The notes: a model not told the origin generated them from the sequence alone. 64,000 nt of DNA from Parapedobacter sp051400755 (GCF_051400755.1 NZ_JBLFFL010000004.1:299603-363602); one strand, 5' to 3'. Positions 36,572 through 45,271 are shown, counted from the first letter of the stretch. Numbers and translations: made by a program.

Positions 36572-37474
36572 TCATTGTATGGAAATACCGCTCTTTGGAT
36601 GGCTAAAAGGTTTTTGAGGGTCATTAAACCGGTCGTCGTTCGGGCTCGGCAAATTCATCAAGGGGATATCCGGCACCAGCACCAGCTGTCCATCTTTCAA
36701 TTGCCAGGCATCATAGGTCATATCCGGCCCGTATCGGTCGACATGGCCTTCATCCGAGGCATCAGGCGGCGCCAAGTGGTCAAGGACAATCCGGTTTTCC
36801 GCCGAATCATAGTCCATATACATCGTCGCATTCCTGCTGAATCGATAGATCATACGGGTGTGCTGTCCGGTACTGTCACCGACAAAGACCGGTTTGCCCA
36901 AGCGCGCGCCGCGGTCGGTCACCTCGAGCACTTCAATCACCTTCTGCGTGAGCTGCGGATTATGTCCTTTCCAGCCCAAGAGGAGATAATTGCCCTGAAA
37001 CGGAATGATGCGGTAATACTGAGCGCCGTACCACGTATCCGCGGCGGTCACCGCCGTTTCCGGTGACTGGATGTCATAGGTCTTATCCAGCAAGGGGTAC
37101 ATCCGGAGGCTTCCATCCGGCGTATTCAGCTGGATGGCGCCATAGTAGAGATAGGATCCATCATTCAATTCAATGTGCCAAGAAAATATTCGGAACCGAT
37201 CGTCTGGCGACTTCAATATCGAAACCATATCAAGGGAGTCGAACGGAAAAGAATAGGAACGCGGTGTCTTCAATGCAGCCACCAGTGTTTTGACAAATGA
37301 AAAGTTCGCCTTCAGCCGCTCCGGCTCACTCGGCTCGTTATACATGATATGGCCAAGCTTGGCGAGGCTGTCTTGCAGTCCATTCATTTCGCTATTCCCA
37401 CCGGGTTGACTAAAGGCAGGTATACTACCAAAACCCAACCAGCTGATTATTAAATAAAAGGTCTTCAATCCCAT
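36572..37474 (-). CDS. Hypothetical exported protein
   Basis: A 300-residue protein with a signal peptide (cleavage near IPAFSQ). The mature part is rich in beta-strand-type segments with many Tyr and Asp (YYGAIQLNTPDGSLRMYPLL, MYMDYDSAENRIVLDHLAPP). No family motif was recognised and no membrane helix follows, so it is probably periplasmic or secreted. It lies between the thiolase gene (upstream on the same strand, three bases apart) and the peptide transporter. Confidence 0.6.
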   Translation of the reverse strand: MGLKTFYLIISWLGFGSIPAFSQPGGNSEMNGLQDSLAKLGHIMYNEPSEPERLKANFSFVKTLVAALKTPRSYSFPFDSLDMVSILKSPDDRFRIFSWHIELNDGSYLYYGAIQLNTPDGSLRMYPLLDKTYDIQSPETAVTAADTWYGAQYYRIIPFQGNYLLLGWKGHNPQLTQKVIEVLEVTDRGARLGKPVFVGDSTGQHTRMIYRFSRNATMYMDYDSAENRIVLDHLAPPDASDEGHVDRYGPDMTYDAWQLKDGQLVLVPDIPLMNLPSPNDDRFNDPQKPFSHPKSGISIQ

Positions 37475-37477
37475 ATT

Positions 37478-38656
37478 TTAGATCCGTTCCACCACCAATG
37501 CACTTGCGCCGCCTCCGCCATTGCAGATGCCGGCTACGCCGATGCGGCCATTATTTTGTGCCAATACCGACAGCAAGGTGACCACGATGCGCGCACCCGA
37601 GGCACCCAGCGGATGACCAAGCGATACGGCTCCGCCATTGACATTTACCCGGTCGGCCGACAAGCCCAACATCCGGTTATTCGCAATGGACACCACCGAA
37701 AACGCTTCGTTGATTTCATAGAAATCTACCTCCTCTGCGCCAATACCCGCCTGCTGCAGCGCCCGGGGAATGGCCTTGGCTGGTGCTGTGGTAAACCATT
37801 CGGGAGCCTGCTGGGCATCTGCATATCCCCGGATGCGCGCCAATGGCTGCAATCCCAACGCCCGGAGCTGAGCCTCTCCGACCAGCACCAGCGCCGCTGC
37901 CCCATCGTTGAGCGTGGAAGCATTGGCAGCGGTAACCGTGCCGTCCTTTTTGAATACGGGTTTCAACCCGGGGATCTTATCAAATTTCACTGCATGGATC
38001 TCTTCATCTTCACTGACGACGGTCACCGTCCCCTTCCTGTCCGTAATCTCCATCGGAATGAGCTCATCCCCGAACTTCCCCGCTTGCTGGGCGGCCTGCG
38101 CCCGCTGGTATGATTCCACGGCATAGGCGTCCTGCTCTTCGCGACTGATACCGCATTCCGCGGCACAAAGCTCCGCCGCCGAACCCATGTGGAAGTCGTT
38201 GTACACATCCCACAATCCGTCTTTCACGAGGCCGTCGGTCACCCGACCGTGCCCCAGCCGGTAGCCGGTCCGTGCGTTATCCAGGTAATACGGCACATTG
38301 CTCATGCTCTCCATGCCGCCGGCAACGATGATGTCGTTTGCGCCGAGGGCGATCGCCTGCGCCGCCAACATGATGGATTTGGCCCCCGACGCACACACCT
38401 TATTCACCGTTGTCGCAGGAATATCAGGCAATCCGGCGAACTTCGCCGCCTGGGTCGCCGGAGCCTGACCGAGATTAGCCGGCAGCACATTGCCAAAATA
38501 CACCTCCTGTATCTCATCGGGAGGAAGCCCCGCACGCTGTACCGCCTCTTTGATCGCAATGCCGCCCAACTGGGTCGCCGACAGTGCCGACAAGCTACCG
38601 CCGAAACTACCGATGGGTGTCCGTACAGCCGAAACGATATAGACCTCTTGCACCAT
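37478..38656 (-). CDS. Acetyl-CoA C-acyltransferase (thiolase)
   Basis: A 392-residue thiolase. The acyl-accepting Cys lies in TVNKVCASGAKS near residue 88, the catalytic His in NGGAVSLGHPLGASGAR, and the second Cys in GICNGGGGASAL near the C-terminus. Such enzymes join two acetyl-CoA or cleave 3-ketoacyl-CoA; the direction is not visible from sequence. It stands alone with respect to other beta-oxidation genes, upstream of a hypothetical exported protein. Confidence 0.93.
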   Translation of the reverse strand: MVQEVYIVSAVRTPIGSFGGSLSALSATQLGGIAIKEAVQRAGLPPDEIQEVYFGNVLPANLGQAPATQAAKFAGLPDIPATTVNKVCASGAKSIMLAAQAIALGANDIIVAGGMESMSNVPYYLDNARTGYRLGHGRVTDGLVKDGLWDVYNDFHMGSAAELCAAECGISREEQDAYAVESYQRAQAAQQAGKFGDELIPMEITDRKGTVTVVSEDEEIHAVKFDKIPGLKPVFKKDGTVTAANASTLNDGAAALVLVGEAQLRALGLQPLARIRGYADAQQAPEWFTTAPAKAIPRALQQAGIGAEEVDFYEINEAFSVVSIANNRMLGLSADRVNVNGGAVSLGHPLGASGARIVVTLLSVLAQNNGRIGVAGICNGGGGASALVVERI

Positions 38657-38799
38657 TTTCTTGATTGATTGCTAGGCTAAGGTACAACTTATCGGGCATA
38701 GGTAAAACAGGGATACTAAATTCCCCCGAATGGCTGGCCACTGTTTACCCACTAATTATTATCTTAAATTTATTTTATTACCATATCAATTTTATGCTT

Positions 38800-38851
38800 T
38801 ATCGTCTTTCTATCGTAAACTTATCGTAAATTTATCGTCTTTAGCACGATA
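38800..38851. promoter_or_regulatory. 11-bp-phased TATCGT array with inverted copy
   Basis: TATCGT occurs at 38800, 38811, 38822 and 38833, each exactly 11 bases after the previous one, followed by the inverted form ACGATA at 38846. Further copies occur at 38879 (inverted) and 38982 (direct). The AT-rich gap of about 400 bases between the thiolase and metal-transporter genes holds no coding sequence. Helical phasing suggests a cooperative protein-binding site. Confidence 0.6.
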
Positions 38852-39025
38852 AAAAGATAATAGATTTACTATTTAAATACGATATTTAGTTGGTTTCAAA
38901 TAAAATTAATATTGTATTCTTATCATGTTAAGTACAAAGCCATTGTCAATCCATTAACCATCCCATGGCGAAAATGGTCTCTATCGTCCCGTTTTCAATG
39001 CGTTTAAAATAACCATCAAAAAATG

Positions 39026-39039
39026 TTAGATTAATCTAA
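39026..39039. promoter_or_regulatory. MntR/DtxR-type operator before the metal ABC operon
   Basis: TTAGATTAATCTAA is a perfect 14-base palindrome, of the form bound by DtxR-family metal repressors, ending 18 bases before the start codon of the binding-protein gene. A TATTTTTG -7-like element (39046-39053) follows it. Confidence 0.68.
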
Positions 39040-39057
39040 AATTTGTATTTTTGTGCC

Positions 39058-39975
39058 ATGCATAAACTCGGTTACGGCTTATTTTTCATCATGTGGACAT
39101 GGGGATGCCTGTCTTGCCGACCCCAGGCGCAAGATCCTACGCCGGGTAAACCCTATATCCTGGCAACGACGGGGATGGTCGCCGACATGCTCCAGCACAT
39201 CGCCGGGGATTCTGCAAGGGTGGAGGCATTGATGCGCTCGGGAGTGGATCCGCATCTTTACAAGGCCAGCCAGGGGGATCTGCGGAAAATACTGGACGCT
39301 GATTATTTATTTTACAATGGCCTGCACCTCGAGGGGAAATTAACCGGTATTTTTACCAAACAGCAGCGGATAAAACCTGTCGTCGGGGTGGGCGATGGCC
39401 TGCCGGGATTGATCACGGTGAACGAGGGCATTCATGACCCGCACATTTGGTTTGATGTGTCGCTGTGGAAGGCGGCGACGGAACATGCTGTCAACCAATT
39501 GGCACAGCTTGACAGCGGCAATGCCGCTTACTACCGGGCGAACGCCGATGCATACATGCTGCAATTGGATTCGCTGGATGCGTGGATACGCACGCAGATC
39601 GGCACCATCCCCCCAAACAAACGTGTGCTGATCACCGCCCACGACGCCTTCAGCTATTTCGGCCGGGCATACGGTATCGAGGTAAAGGGGCTGCAGGGCA
39701 TTTCCACGCTGTCGGAATTCGGTTTGCAAGATGTATCCGCATTGGTCGATTACATCATCACGCGTCAAATTCCGGCGGTATTCGTCGAACATTCGGTATC
39801 TGACCGTTCCTTAAAGGCGGTGTTGGCAGGCGTACACCAGCGCGGGGGTACGGTACAGATCGGGGGAAACCTTTTTTCGGATGCCATGGGAGCCCCAGGC
39901 ACCCCTGAAGGGAATTATATCGGCATGGTGAAATATAATGTAAATACGATAGTAAAGGCATTGAATGGAAGGTGA
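39058..39975 (+). CDS. Metal (Mn/Zn/Fe) ABC transporter substrate-binding lipoprotein
   Basis: A 305-residue cluster A-I (TroA/MntA/ZnuA-like) binding protein. The lipobox is CLSC (Cys near residue 17). The metal-binding residues stand in family positions: His in SGVDPHLYKAS, His in IHDPHIWFDV, Glu/His in the VFVEHSV region and Asp in FSDAMG. No His-rich loop typical of zinc-specific ZnuA is present, which favours manganese or iron (inference). It is the first gene of a four-gene operon behind an MntR-type palindrome. The ATG at 39058 is preferred to a TTG at 39043. Confidence 0.92.
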   Translation: MHKLGYGLFFIMWTWGCLSCRPQAQDPTPGKPYILATTGMVADMLQHIAGDSARVEALMRSGVDPHLYKASQGDLRKILDADYLFYNGLHLEGKLTGIFTKQQRIKPVVGVGDGLPGLITVNEGIHDPHIWFDVSLWKAATEHAVNQLAQLDSGNAAYYRANADAYMLQLDSLDAWIRTQIGTIPPNKRVLITAHDAFSYFGRAYGIEVKGLQGISTLSEFGLQDVSALVDYIITRQIPAVFVEHSVSDRSLKAVLAGVHQRGGTVQIGGNLFSDAMGAPGTPEGNYIGMVKYNVNTIVKALNGR

Positions 39976-40005
39976 TCGGTGACCGGTGGCTGGTGATCAG
40001 TAAGA
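39974..40005. repeat. GGTGATCGGTGACCGG tract inside the metal operon
   Basis: Short repeats of GGTGAYCGGTGA-type words fill the gap between the binding-protein and ATPase genes; the same word family as at 3641-3772 (opposite strand). Confidence 0.55.
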
Positions 40006-40014
40006 ATTAACGTG

Positions 40015-40803
40015 ATGATTATACATACACAAGAACCCATATTGGAAGTACACGACCTGACGGTTAGCTATTCGCGCAAACCGGTGCTTTGGGACGTAGA
40101 CTTCACGCTGCCCTCGGGCTGCATCGCGGGGATCGTAGGACCGAACGGTGCCGGTAAGTCTACGCTACTCAAAAGCATCATGGGGTTGATCCCTCCGTCG
40201 AGTGGTTATGCCAAGCTTTTCGACCGGCCCTTGGAGGAAGTACGGCACCGGGTGAGTTACGTGCCGCAACGCGAATCTGTCGACTGGGATTTTCCGGTTT
40301 CGGTATTGGATGTGGTATTGATGGGACGCTACGGCAAAGTGGGACTGCTGCGCAACACCGGTGCCCATGACCGGGCGGTAGCGCTTGATAGCCTGGATAA
40401 GGTGGGGATGTCCGCGTTTGCCAAAAGACAGATCTCCCAATTGTCCGGCGGGCAACAGCAACGGGTTTTCCTGGCCAGGGCATTGGCACAGGAGGCCGAT
40501 ATCTATTTCATGGACGAGCCCTTTGCCGGTGTGGATGCCGCTACGGAGCAGGCCATCATCAAGCTGCTACGGGAGATGGCTTCGACCAAGAAAACCATCG
40601 TCGTCGTGCACCACGACCTCCAGTCGGCACGTACGTACTTCGATTGGATGATTCTGCTGAATATGCACCTCGTGGCTTCGGGACCAACAGACCAGGTGTT
40701 TACCGAGGAACTGATACAGCAAGCTTACGGTGGCAGGCTCAGCCTATTGTCTCAGGTAGGCGATGTCTTGGAAAAACGCGCCTTCCCCAGCCGGGAAAGC
40801 TAA
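40015..40803 (+). CDS. Metal ABC transporter ATP-binding protein
   Basis: A 262-residue ATPase with Walker A GPNGAGKSTLLK near residue 43, Q-loop in SYVPQRESVDWDFP, ABC signature LSGGQQQR, Walker B DIYFMDEPFAGVD and the switch His in VVHHDLQ. The VPQRESVDWDFP segment is typical of manganese/zinc transporter ATPases. A GTG at 40012 directly precedes the ATG used here. Confidence 0.95.
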   Translation: MIIHTQEPILEVHDLTVSYSRKPVLWDVDFTLPSGCIAGIVGPNGAGKSTLLKSIMGLIPPSSGYAKLFDRPLEEVRHRVSYVPQRESVDWDFPVSVLDVVLMGRYGKVGLLRNTGAHDRAVALDSLDKVGMSAFAKRQISQLSGGQQQRVFLARALAQEADIYFMDEPFAGVDAATEQAIIKLLREMASTKKTIVVVHHDLQSARTYFDWMILLNMHLVASGPTDQVFTEELIQQAYGGRLSLLSQVGDVLEKRAFPSRES

Positions 40804-40806
40804 GGC

Positions 40807-40812
40807 AGGAGG
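40807..40812 (+). promoter_or_regulatory. Shine-Dalgarno site of the permease-DtxR gene
   Basis: AGGAGG lies five bases before the ATG at 40818. Strong Shine-Dalgarno sites are unusual in this phylum. Here it fixes the start well inside a longer open frame that begins at 40644 within the ATPase gene. Confidence 0.75.
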
Positions 40813-40817
40813 ACAAC

Positions 40818-42107
40818 ATGCAGAGCTTAATCGACTTCCTTTCGTTTTCGGACCCCAATGTGCGGTATGTGGTATTGGGCAACGTGTTGCTGTCCGCCAG
40901 TGCGGCGATGGTAGGCGCTTTTATCTTGCTCCAGAAAAAAGCATTGGTGGGCGATGCGGTATCGCATGCTGTCTTGCCCGGTATTTGTGCCGCATTTCTG
41001 TTTTCCGGCAGCAAGAACACGGCACTCATGCTTGCTGGCGCATTTATCACCGGTTGGCTCGCGTTGATCGCCATCGATTACATCACGGCAAGATCCAAGA
41101 TCAAGAAAGATGCCGCCATTGGCTTGGTGCTATCGGTTTTCTTCGGTGCCGGTATGGTGATGATGACCTACATCCAACAATCGGGTAATGCCGCCCAAAG
41201 CGGACTGGACCATTTTATCTTCGGCAACGCCGCCGCGCTTGTAGGGGCGGATTTATGGATTTTCAGTATCCTCGCCGCCGTGCTGCTCCTTGTCGTAGGA
41301 CTGTTTTTCAAGGCATTTGCGTTGATTGCTTTTGACAGGTCCTACGCACAGGCATTGGGCTATCCCGTGCACAGACTTGACTTGCTGTTGACCAGCCTCA
41401 CGGTGCTGGCGGTCGTCACGGGCATCACCGCGGTAGGCGTGGTGCTGATGGCGGCTATGCTCATCACGCCAGCTGCCGCAGCGCGGTATTGGACCGACAG
41501 TATTAGGCGTATGGTGGGAATCGCCGTGGCTTTCGGCATATTCGCCGGTTTGGCTGGTGCTTATATTTCCTACACCGCCCCCTCCATGCCCACCGGCCCG
41601 TGGATGGTGGTGGTCTCCTCCGTCATTGCGTTTTTCTCCTTTTTCTTTGCGCCCCGGAAAGGAATCGTGCCCAAGATGTACACCCAATACCAAAACCAAC
41701 GGGTGATCGCGGAAGAGAATACGTTGAAAATGTTTTATCACCTTGGCGAGCAGGACAGCCACTTTGACGGGCTGCGGGATTTGAGTGAACTGACGCGCAC
41801 CCGCGAAGTGGACAAAACACTGCTAAAAACGGCATTGCAACGATTGGTGGCGAAAACCTTGCTGGAGAATCGCCACCAGCAGTGGAAACTCACGGACGCA
41901 GGGTACCGAAAAGCCGCGCGGGTGGTACGCTTGCATCGCTTATGGGAATTGTACCTGACCCGGTATATGGATATTGCCAAAGATCACGTACACGACGACG
42001 CCGAGACAATCGAACACATTCTCACGCCTGAATTGGAGCGCGAGCTTGAACACCAATTGGGGTATCCGGATAAGGACCCGCATAACACCGAAATACCGAA
42101 GATATGA
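40818..42107 (+). CDS. Metal ABC transporter permease fused to a DtxR-like metal-sensing domain
   Basis: A 429-residue fusion. Residues 1-~285 form an ABC-3 family permease with about eight membrane helices (QKKALVGDAVSHAVLPGICA, then LITPAAAARYWTD). Residues ~300-429 are cytoplasmic and resemble a DtxR/MntR repressor: a winged helix (LLKTALQRLVAKTLLENR) followed by the metal-sensing dimer domain with RLHRLWELYL (His373) and AETIEHIL (Glu396, Glu399, His400), then DPHNTEIP. These match the MntR ligands His77, Glu99, Glu102 and His103. The tail may sense metal to gate transport or act in regulation (inference). Confidence 0.85.
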   Translation: MQSLIDFLSFSDPNVRYVVLGNVLLSASAAMVGAFILLQKKALVGDAVSHAVLPGICAAFLFSGSKNTALMLAGAFITGWLALIAIDYITARSKIKKDAAIGLVLSVFFGAGMVMMTYIQQSGNAAQSGLDHFIFGNAAALVGADLWIFSILAAVLLLVVGLFFKAFALIAFDRSYAQALGYPVHRLDLLLTSLTVLAVVTGITAVGVVLMAAMLITPAAAARYWTDSIRRMVGIAVAFGIFAGLAGAYISYTAPSMPTGPWMVVVSSVIAFFSFFFAPRKGIVPKMYTQYQNQRVIAEENTLKMFYHLGEQDSHFDGLRDLSELTRTREVDKTLLKTALQRLVAKTLLENRHQQWKLTDAGYRKAARVVRLHRLWELYLTRYMDIAKDHVHDDAETIEHILTPELERELEHQLGYPDKDPHNTEIPKI

Positions 42108-42982
42108 TTGCTTTTTGGATTATCCTGACCGGCACGTTGGTTGCAGTTACCTGTGGACTGCTAGGTTGTTTTTTGATTCTCCGCAAAATGAGCATGGTGG
42201 GCGATGCGATCAGCCATGCGGTGCTGCCGGGTATCGTCATTGCCTTTCTGCTCAGCGGCAGTCGCGATACACTCCCCATGCTGCTAGGCGCAGGCGCTAC
42301 GGGTATGCTGGCCACCTTCCTGATTGAGTATTTTCATCGACGCGCCAACCTGCAGACCGATGCCGCCATCGGTGTCACGTTCACCTTTCTCTTTGCAGTG
42401 GGTATTATCCTCATCAGCGCCTTCGCAGGCAAGGTAGACCTCGACCAGGACTGCGTGCTGTATGGCGAAATCGCGTATGTGCCGATCGATCTGTGGGTGA
42501 TGGGCGATGGGACCGTCATGGGACCAAGACCGGTTTACATCCTAACGGCGGTGCTGTTCATCGTGGCGCTGTTCATCAAGCTCGCCTACAAAGAATTGAA
42601 GCTAACCTCCTTCGATCCTGCTTTTGCCTCAGCCCTCGGCATTTCCACCGCCCTGTGGCATTACCTGCTGATGGCCGCCGTGTCACTCGCAACCGTGAGT
42701 TCGTTTGAATCCGTAGGTGCCATACTGGTCATTGCATTCCTGATCGGTCCGCCAGCCACCGCCTATCTCCTTACCCAAGACCTAAAGCGCATGCTGGCTA
42801 TCACCGTGCTGCTGGGCGTGTTCATCTCCTTCGCGGGTTATTGGGCAGCTTACTGGCTGAATGCCTCCATCGCGGGGTGCATGGCCGTGGTGACGGGTCT
42901 GTGTTTCACTGCCGTATTTGCCGTTCAGCGCCTGAGCCAACGGAAAAACGGCCCTGCCGTGCCTTTGGAGACCACCGGTTAG
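42104..42982 (+). CDS. Metal ABC transporter permease (second subunit)
   Basis: A 292-residue ABC-3 permease with eight or nine membrane helices and the family block RKMSMVGDAISHAVLPGIVI. It has no C-terminal regulatory domain, unlike the permease before it, so the two should form a heterodimeric channel. The start overlaps the preceding stop as ATGA, showing translational coupling. It ends the operon, 12 bases from a convergent VOC gene. Confidence 0.93.
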   Translation: MIAFWIILTGTLVAVTCGLLGCFLILRKMSMVGDAISHAVLPGIVIAFLLSGSRDTLPMLLGAGATGMLATFLIEYFHRRANLQTDAAIGVTFTFLFAVGIILISAFAGKVDLDQDCVLYGEIAYVPIDLWVMGDGTVMGPRPVYILTAVLFIVALFIKLAYKELKLTSFDPAFASALGISTALWHYLLMAAVSLATVSSFESVGAILVIAFLIGPPATAYLLTQDLKRMLAITVLLGVFISFAGYWAAYWLNASIAGCMAVVTGLCFTAVFAVQRLSQRKNGPAVPLETTG

Positions 42983-42994
42983 GGCCGACTCCCG

Positions 42995-43417
42995 TTACTG
43001 CGCCTTGCTGGGGAAATTGATCATCCAACACACACCGAACTTGTCGACGAACGAACCGAAGTAATCGCCCCAGAACATGTCTTCCATGGGCATTTCGATG
43101 TTGCCGCCTGCAGACAACTCATTGAACAGCCGATCGGCCTCTTCCCTACTGTCCGGCGTGATCGAGATGTAGTTGTTATTGCCCACATGCAGCACATGCC
43201 CCGCCGAGGGCAAGCAATCCGACGCCATCAGGTGCTGTCCATCGCCGATTGAAACGGACACGTGCATAGCGCGGCCCTTCTCGTCGTCCGGCAGGTTTTC
43301 TGAACCCGGCGTTTCGCCCATCCGTTGGATGAAAAATTCGCCGCCAAAAATCCCATGGTAAAAGCGGAACGCTTCCTCGGCGTTGCCGTCAAAATTCAAA
43401 TAAGGATTGAGTTTCAT
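42995..43417 (-). CDS. VOC family protein (PhnB-like)
   Basis: A 140-residue glyoxalase/bleomycin-resistance fold protein starting MKLNPYLNFDGNAEEAFRFY, with the PhnB-type pattern YLNFDGNAEEAFxFY...FGG and MFWGDYFGSFVDKFGVCWMI at the C-terminus. The reaction is unknown, as for most PhnB-like proteins. An upstream in-frame ATG (43495) would add 26 untypical residues. Confidence 0.85.
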   Translation of the reverse strand: MKLNPYLNFDGNAEEAFRFYHGIFGGEFFIQRMGETPGSENLPDDEKGRAMHVSVSIGDGQHLMASDCLPSAGHVLHVGNNNYISITPDSREEADRLFNELSAGGNIEMPMEDMFWGDYFGSFVDKFGVCWMINFPSKAQ

Positions 43418-43591
43418 GATGTTTATTGTTTTTGCGTGAAGTTTCCTTACAAAGGTAGTGTATCCAACAACAGTCCGTGGTGGCAAATGCGCCATGTTGG
43501 AGGGGCGAATGTGACAATTTGCCCCAGCCTGATAACTCCAGTGAGTGATGCTACCTGCCGGTTAGTCAACAATAGGAATTTTGAAAAACAT

Positions 43592-43622
43592 TTTGCGGAA
43601 TACGGATTAATGGATACATTTG
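43592..43622 (+). promoter_or_regulatory. Consensus promoter of tRNA-Leu
   Basis: TTTG at 43592-43595 and TACATTTG at 43615-43622 match both Bacteroidota promoter elements fully, with exactly 19 bases between. Transcription would begin near 43629, about 28 bases before the tRNA. Confidence 0.8.
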
Positions 43623-43656
43623 CATCCCCGAACGGGGAAACGTTCATTGCAATCAT

Positions 43657-43736
43657 GCCCAGGTGGCGGAATTGGTAGACGCGCTAGTCTCAAACACTAG
43701 TGGGAAACCGTGCCGGTTCGATCCCGGCCCTGGGTA
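43657..43736 (+). tRNA. tRNA-Leu (anticodon CAA)
   Basis: An 80-base cloverleaf. The acceptor stem GCCCAGG pairs with CCTGGGT (one G-U pair). The D-arm GGCGGAATTGGTAGACGC is present. The anticodon stem CTAGT/ACTAG holds loop CTCAAAC with anticodon CAA, reading UUG. A class II variable arm TGGGAAACCGT is followed by the T-arm GCCGG/CCGGC with loop TTCGATC. CCA is not encoded. A consensus promoter lies just upstream and a terminator just downstream. Confidence 0.95.
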
Positions 43737-43738
43737 CG

Positions 43739-43782
43739 AAACCCTCTTTACAGGCTGTAAAGAGGGTTTTCTGTTTTTTTGG
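43739..43782 (+). terminator. Rho-independent terminator after tRNA-Leu
   Basis: A 14- to 15-bp perfect stem AAACCCTCTTTACAG/CTGTAAAGAGGGTTT starts two bases after the tRNA and is followed by T-rich sequence with a run of seven T. Confidence 0.88.
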
Positions 43783-43864
43783 CTATTGCAATATGGCATT
43801 ATTGCTTATGAAGGCACTTTTTCGGTTCGCTCTCCGGTTTTGATACCTCTCTCAATAGCTTATA

Positions 43865-45073
43865 TCAAGTTATCCTAATGTACCATGGTGCGAACGGCCA
43901 ATGATGCCTATTTGGAAACGATTCGTGTGTGGAATGAGTTGACAGATAAGCACTCGTATCCCGAGAAGCAGGATTCATGATGCTATCCCTATCACTTTTA
44001 CGAAGACAATCATCTTGGATTTCAGTAAACGGGTCAAACCAGTCCGCTTTCTTTTTCGCCCATTCTAGCCAACCCTGAAATTCAGGATTGGCTTTATCTT
44101 TTTCCGTCGCTTTCGATTCAACCTCCGCAATATACTGCCTGATTAATTTAGCTTCGTTCCACCTTTGTGATTCAAGCATAAGTCCACGAAATGCTTTAAG
44201 CTCAATCGATCGTCTTTTTTCTTGTTCACGCTCTAACCGTTCCTTTTCTTCCCTTTTAATTTTGTCATTCTCTCGATGAATGCGTTCTTCTTCCAATTGC
44301 TTTCCCAATATTTCCAACCTTGCAATCAAAGAGGGAATTGTTCCTCAATTTTCAGTTTTCCATCATTGCAATTTATCGTTCTCCATATATCCTTGAATCG
44401 GAAACTTAAACTTCCGGTCGGAGAAAATCATACATACCCAACGAATTCATCTCTTCACTCCGCTTTGTTGATTCCTTTAATTTCATCTCCAATTTCTCAC
44501 CCGAAATGACAACATAGCTTTTCCAATTTTCAACCAAAAACCTATGCCCTCGCTTGTTCATGGTTTTGATAAACGTGTCCATCAAAATCAATGTTCTATC
44601 TACTTGTTCGGGAGAAACATTTATATCCAAGCAATCACCGCCTGAATACAACAAGCCATTGTCGTGGTGTTTTTTCAGCTTGGACATCAAGGATTTTTGT
44701 GCTTTTGCAATCAATGGGCTTGGATTGATCAATTGTTTAGGAATTATTAAATCCTGCTTATGCTCGTATTCAATGGTCCTTTGCAATATTTTCTGACGCG
44801 AAATTCCCGTTTCGTTTCTTTCATCCCCATCTACACGTAAAGAAAGTGTTATTCTTTTTCTCCTTCATATTCAGTCGTGAGGGGAAATCTCTTTATTTCC
44901 TTTCCGTGTTTTAGCTTACTCCAATGACCGGATTTAGGTAATGGGATCTCCATCCTTAAGCAAATTTTTCGCAAACCGACGTCCGAAATATTGTATTGCT
45001 TGGAAAGTTGTAGTAAAGGAACTGACCAAACCAAATCATAAAGTCCCTGCCTAGTGAACGTAGTTTTTTCCAT
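43865..45073 (-). pseudogene. Frameshifted gene for a conserved protein with N-terminal helix-turn-helix-like region
   Basis: Three pieces on the minus strand read as one former protein of about 380 residues. The first (45073-44849) begins MEKTTFTRQGLYDLVWSVPL and includes ISDVGLRKICLRMEIPLPKSGHW-type sequence. A one-base loss near 44852 breaks it, and the adjacent frame continues ITLSLRVDGDERN into RQKILQRTIEYEHKQDLIIP. Near 44405 the frame shifts again (KFKFPIQGYMEN, then CNDGKLKIEEQFP), and a last frame (44329-43865) carries the charged helix IARLEILGKQLEEERIHREN. Intact homologues with the LYxLVWSxPL start occur widely, with unknown function. At least three lesions mean it is not functional. 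Confidence 0.8.
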
Positions 45074-45271
45074 GATTACATCTATAATATGACGATAATA
45101 TACAATCTGTCATAAAACCCGTCAAAATTCACGCTATGTTAGCGACCCAAAATGCCTACATACAAAAACAAAGAATCAATTTTAGGAATATTATTCTTTA
45201 GAAAGGCAGCGTACCCACACCATGGATTTCACAGAATAAAAAATAGCTCTTTGATGCCGCAGGATACCTAC

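Noticed and set aside
38800..38987. TATCGT array considered as a CRISPR-like or iteron replication origin
   Set aside because: The unit is only 6 bases in 11-base steps with no spacers, cas genes or replication genes nearby; a regulator-binding array is more likely.
40644..40817. 58-codon N-terminal extension of the first metal permease
   Set aside because: It overlaps the ATPase gene, is not membrane-protein-like, and a strong AGGAGG site marks the ATG at 40818.
43737..43785. tRNA 3' end considered as an attachment-site core with a downstream copy
   Set aside because: No exact repeat of the tRNA 3' end was found downstream within the window; only the degenerate similarity reported separately.
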